DNA of 64,000 bases from Monosporascus cannonballus (lineage: Eukaryota; Ascomycota; Sordariomycetes; Xylariales), in NCBI GenBank assembly GCA_004154925.1, contig QJNS01000068.1, positions 1-64,000 of the forward strand. Direction: 5' to 3'. Below, piece after piece: positions 61,301 to 64,000 of this stretch (within the stretch, counting starts at the first letter, position 1; every line of letters begins with the position of its first letter). The translations under genes and the position numbers were made by a program. A model generated the notes under the pieces. The model saw only the letters and a list, made by a program, of their open reading frames with translations. It had not been told where the DNA came from and made no database searches.

Positions 61301-62472
61301 ACTCCATCGGCACATTGACTCGCTTTCTATTTTCATTGCCGGTGACCTTCTCCTTGCTATCAACGTAATGCTGGAGTCGACGGTAAAGTCCGGACGCCGT
61401 CTCTTCGTTCAGCTTCTTCATACTGCCTAATATGCCTCGGACGGCGGGTTCGTTGGCAAAAGACTCGGGAGTGCCTTCCGCTAACATCTCCTTGGTTTTA
61501 GATGGATAGACAGCCTTAAGTTTGGCGTAAGCAACTGCAGCATCACTGTCCCCAGCATTAGCTTCCTTAGAGACCTGGCCGCTACCATCTAGCAGGTCGC
61601 TAAAGAGGATCGTAAGTTCATTAATCCAGTCCTGCCTGCTGATAAATTCGATCTCAGCACGATAGAGTTCACCGGGGTCGGTGGAGTAGTTATAAGAAAT
61701 CTCAGTGGGCGATGCTGTACAAGCTCGCAGGCAGTTCGTCGGGAGTAGCCTTCTAAAATTAGTATCCTTGTTTACTTAAATAAACCGCAGGAGACCAGGG
61801 AAGGCAAAACGACAGCTGGGACGTATGCGCTTACCTTTCCTCATCCAAGAGAGCATTGATGACAGAACTCTTTCCAGCTCCGGTATTGCCTACCACGCCG
61901 ACGACAGTGGGAGGTGGCTTTGCTCGACCTTTCAACTCATCGATAGGTCGCAACCAATCCTTGGCATCCCTAACTCTGGATTGCTCTAGCGGGGCTTTCA
62001 GTTGGTCAAGAAGTTTGAGACCAATTTCAACGCCGGTCTCGAGGATTTCTGGATTCTGCTCGTGGACTAACCGGTCTAAGTGGTCGGTCCGCGCAGATCC
62101 TTGCTCTGCATCTGTCCCCGGATCTGTATGGGCCTGCGCCTCTGCGCTCGCACCAGCACTCACATCTGGCTCTACGTTCGGCGTCGCCTCTGACCGCGAA
62201 ATATTTGACATTGATCGCGACAAGACGGTGGGGTCAGACTTGACACGAGATTCCAGGTCTTGGAGAGACGGTGAGACGCTGGTACCAGGGGGTGAGTTGC
62301 TGTGGATACCTCCTGCATTAGGATTTAAGGTTCGTTGGTCAAGAGGGCTGTGATTCGCCATTGGCGGAATGGAAGCTTGAGACATGGTGCTGTCGGACGG
62401 CTCAGCTTTCACAAAGCTATTATTGAGGGCTCCATCTTCAGCCTCGCGCTTAACTGGCCAAGTCGAGTCCAT
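58394..62472 (-). CDS. Dynamin-like large GTPase (nuclear GTPase SLIP-GC-like)
   Basis: Six exons, join(58394..59142, 59196..59769, 59829..60225, 60329..61152, 61224..61752, 61835..62472) on the minus strand, 1236 residues; the start is ATG at 62472 (MDSTWPVKRE). A disordered Ser/Pro-rich N-terminus is followed by the P-loop GNTGAGKSS (about 195-203), the G3 motif DLPG (about 388-391, spanning an exon junction) and a G4-like SKTDD. Long helical and coiled-coil segments (EHLKETKESLQKQLRELKEK; KRIRDSRRAIDKEVAG) interrupted by KKRKRSGK, a likely nuclear signal, follow. A conserved helical stalk-like C-terminal half and an acidic tail (ESDSDDEIATLEELFKN) complete it. All joins keep phase. The layout matches fungal homologues of vertebrate SLIP-GC/NUGGC. 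The fungal role is unknown. Heavy Thr/Pro repeats near the C-terminus look disordered. Confidence 0.85.
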
Positions 62473-64000
62473 GGTACAAAATGGGTCCACATGTGTCGTC
62501 GGATCAGTCCATCAACGAATAGGAACCATGTTCCGTCTGCTTCCAGGTGTTGCAAGGCCTCTTTAGTGATGTTAGTTGAAATAATTGGAAGAAATGGGCG
62601 GAAGATGCAATCTAGCTGTTAGACATGTAGGCTAGGACACATGCCCACCCATAAGAGGAAGAAGTAGGTATGTAGTGTGCTGATACGGTGGTTGTTGATT
62701 CTATTGTCTAAAATTCGAGATTGAAGATAGATTGAGACTGACGACATCAGACACGAAATAAGAACAAGATTAGAGATCGATCAAACGGACGCGTCTAGAA
62801 AACATGCTGATTCACGCGGCTCACAATATTATTTGCTGCTAGTGTGTCTAGGTATTGATAAACTGCCACAGTGGGGCCGCCGAGGGGTCAATGACGTAAG
62901 TGGGGACTGGAACTTAGCATCAAGACACCCGCCGAGACAGTTCATGCCGATGCGTACCCCAGACCCCCCGGATCCCTTGTCCGCTTACAACTGCCAGGGG
63001 TATTCTTAGTTATCTCCACCGTCCCATAGGATTCCTTAAGCAGCTAATATGTATACTCCCATATTTTACATGCAAGTATACCTTCATTAATTCTTTCATA
63101 GTTTCCTACCACTTTCACACGGCAATTTATCTTATCCCACTTGTTAAAGGCGTTCGGCAGCTTTAATTAACAGTATCTCTTCCCGAAGATGTTATGTCGT
63201 AAGATATTCAAGGTAGGCTTTGTAGCCATACAATAAACAGGGGTATTTTCAGTTAGTTTCGCCACTCCTCCCATCATTGCCTAATGAAGCTAGATGGTAG
63301 AACCTCATGAAATTTGTATGGGAGTATGCATCATAATTCAAGTTGAAATTAATAGAAGAATAAACAATGCTTACTTCGGATACAAATTGTATAGGAATTA
63401 ACATTTAGCCAATTCCAGTATTCCGTAGTCTTGGTGGAGAAACTAACTGAAAACACCCTTGTTTATTGCACTACTGTAGAAATTACGAAAAAGGTCTTGA
63501 TTAAAACAAATAACTGATTGCAAGTTAATGGTCGCCGGGTTGTGTCGCTAACGACTCAAAGATATGTAGAAACAGGTAGATTTCCATACAAATTCAATGG
63601 AGAGTCTACATTAGCCTACAATGGAAGCAAGTGGGACAATGGAGGCAACTAGACTAGGTAACTAAGAATACCTGTGAGTTGTATGACCTCAGACCCTCAA
63701 CGATCACAGGACTAGGTATCATGATCTACGTTATACTAAATAATTCCTATTGCCACCAGTGAGCTCGAGCCTTGCACGAATGCCTTGGTATTCGTCTCTC
63801 TTCTTCATGACGTCTTTCTCTTTATGGCATGCAATGACGAAAAGGCCATGCAAGGTGGGGGCACACTTCCAGAAGTATACGGCTCGTACTCGTCATTGGT
63901 CCCCTGATAGAGAGTACGTTGTATGACAGACCAATCTTCTCGCTTGTACAGACAAAAGGATACGGTTGAGACTCTGAACATGACAGAAACATTGGATTCT
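62473..64000. other. Intergenic, AT-rich right end
   Basis: Promoter side of the GTPase gene, then AT-rich sequence from about 63050 with no open frame, RNA gene or clear repeat that I can support. Confidence 0.6.

Noticed and set aside
1..64000. CRISPR array, bacterial operon or prophage features
   Set aside because: No regularly spaced repeats and all genes are spliced eukaryotic genes; such features are not expected.

Overview
The window looks like nuclear DNA of a filamentous ascomycete (Pezizomycotina, probably Sordariomycetes). Genes are monocistronic with short introns (mostly 50-200 nt, GTAAGT/GTATGT-like donors, CTAAC-like branch points). There is an initiator tRNA-Met with internal promoter boxes, and fungal families such as Zn2Cys6 and GATA regulators, DUF1996, DMATS prenyltransferase, CRH-type GH16 and a cysteine-rich secreted protein. 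All exon models were read by eye from splice signals and frame continuity. Each multi-exon model marked confident sums to a whole number of codons.

Layout. 1-6.2 kb: NAD-isocitrate dehydrogenase subunit 1 and a germinal-centre Ste20-type kinase, both on the minus strand. 7.9-12.4 kb: two decayed genes (a CRH/GH16 transglycosylase with CBM18, and an APH-like phosphotransferase) flank an intact DUF1772 membrane protein. 12.5-20.6 kb: AhpD-like protein, amino-acid permease, initiator tRNA, cupin protein and Zn2Cys6 regulator, an accessory-looking set without a biosynthetic backbone enzyme. 22.8-31.6 kb: two proteostasis genes on the minus strand, a UBA-UAS-UBX protein (Ubx5-like) and the proteasome adaptor ECM29. 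31.6-41.7 kb: a 10-kb stretch with no supportable gene, increasingly pyrimidine-rich toward its right end. 41.7-43.4 kb: a three-RRM Csx1/Nam8-type RNA-binding protein. 44.7-54.2 kb: a secreted/membrane and specialised-metabolism region with a cytochrome b561-like membrane protein, a frame-disrupted DMATS prenyltransferase with a C-terminal membrane anchor, an unrecognised gene, a 91-residue ten-cysteine secreted protein and a DUF1996 secreted protein. 56.2-57.4 kb: a GATA zinc-finger protein preceded by a tandem repeat. 58.4-62.5 kb: a large dynamin-like (SLIP-GC-like) GTPase.

The core genes (IDH1, kinase, UBX, ECM29, Csx1, GTPase) have clean frames. The accessory islands at 8-12 kb and 46-50 kb carry several broken genes whose lesions fall repeatedly on tryptophan codons (TGG to TAG/TGA) or on short G/C runs. 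That contrast is the most notable pattern in the window. It suggests localised decay, possibly RIP-like, rather than general sequencing error, though the two DMATS frameshifts at homopolymers could be assembly errors.
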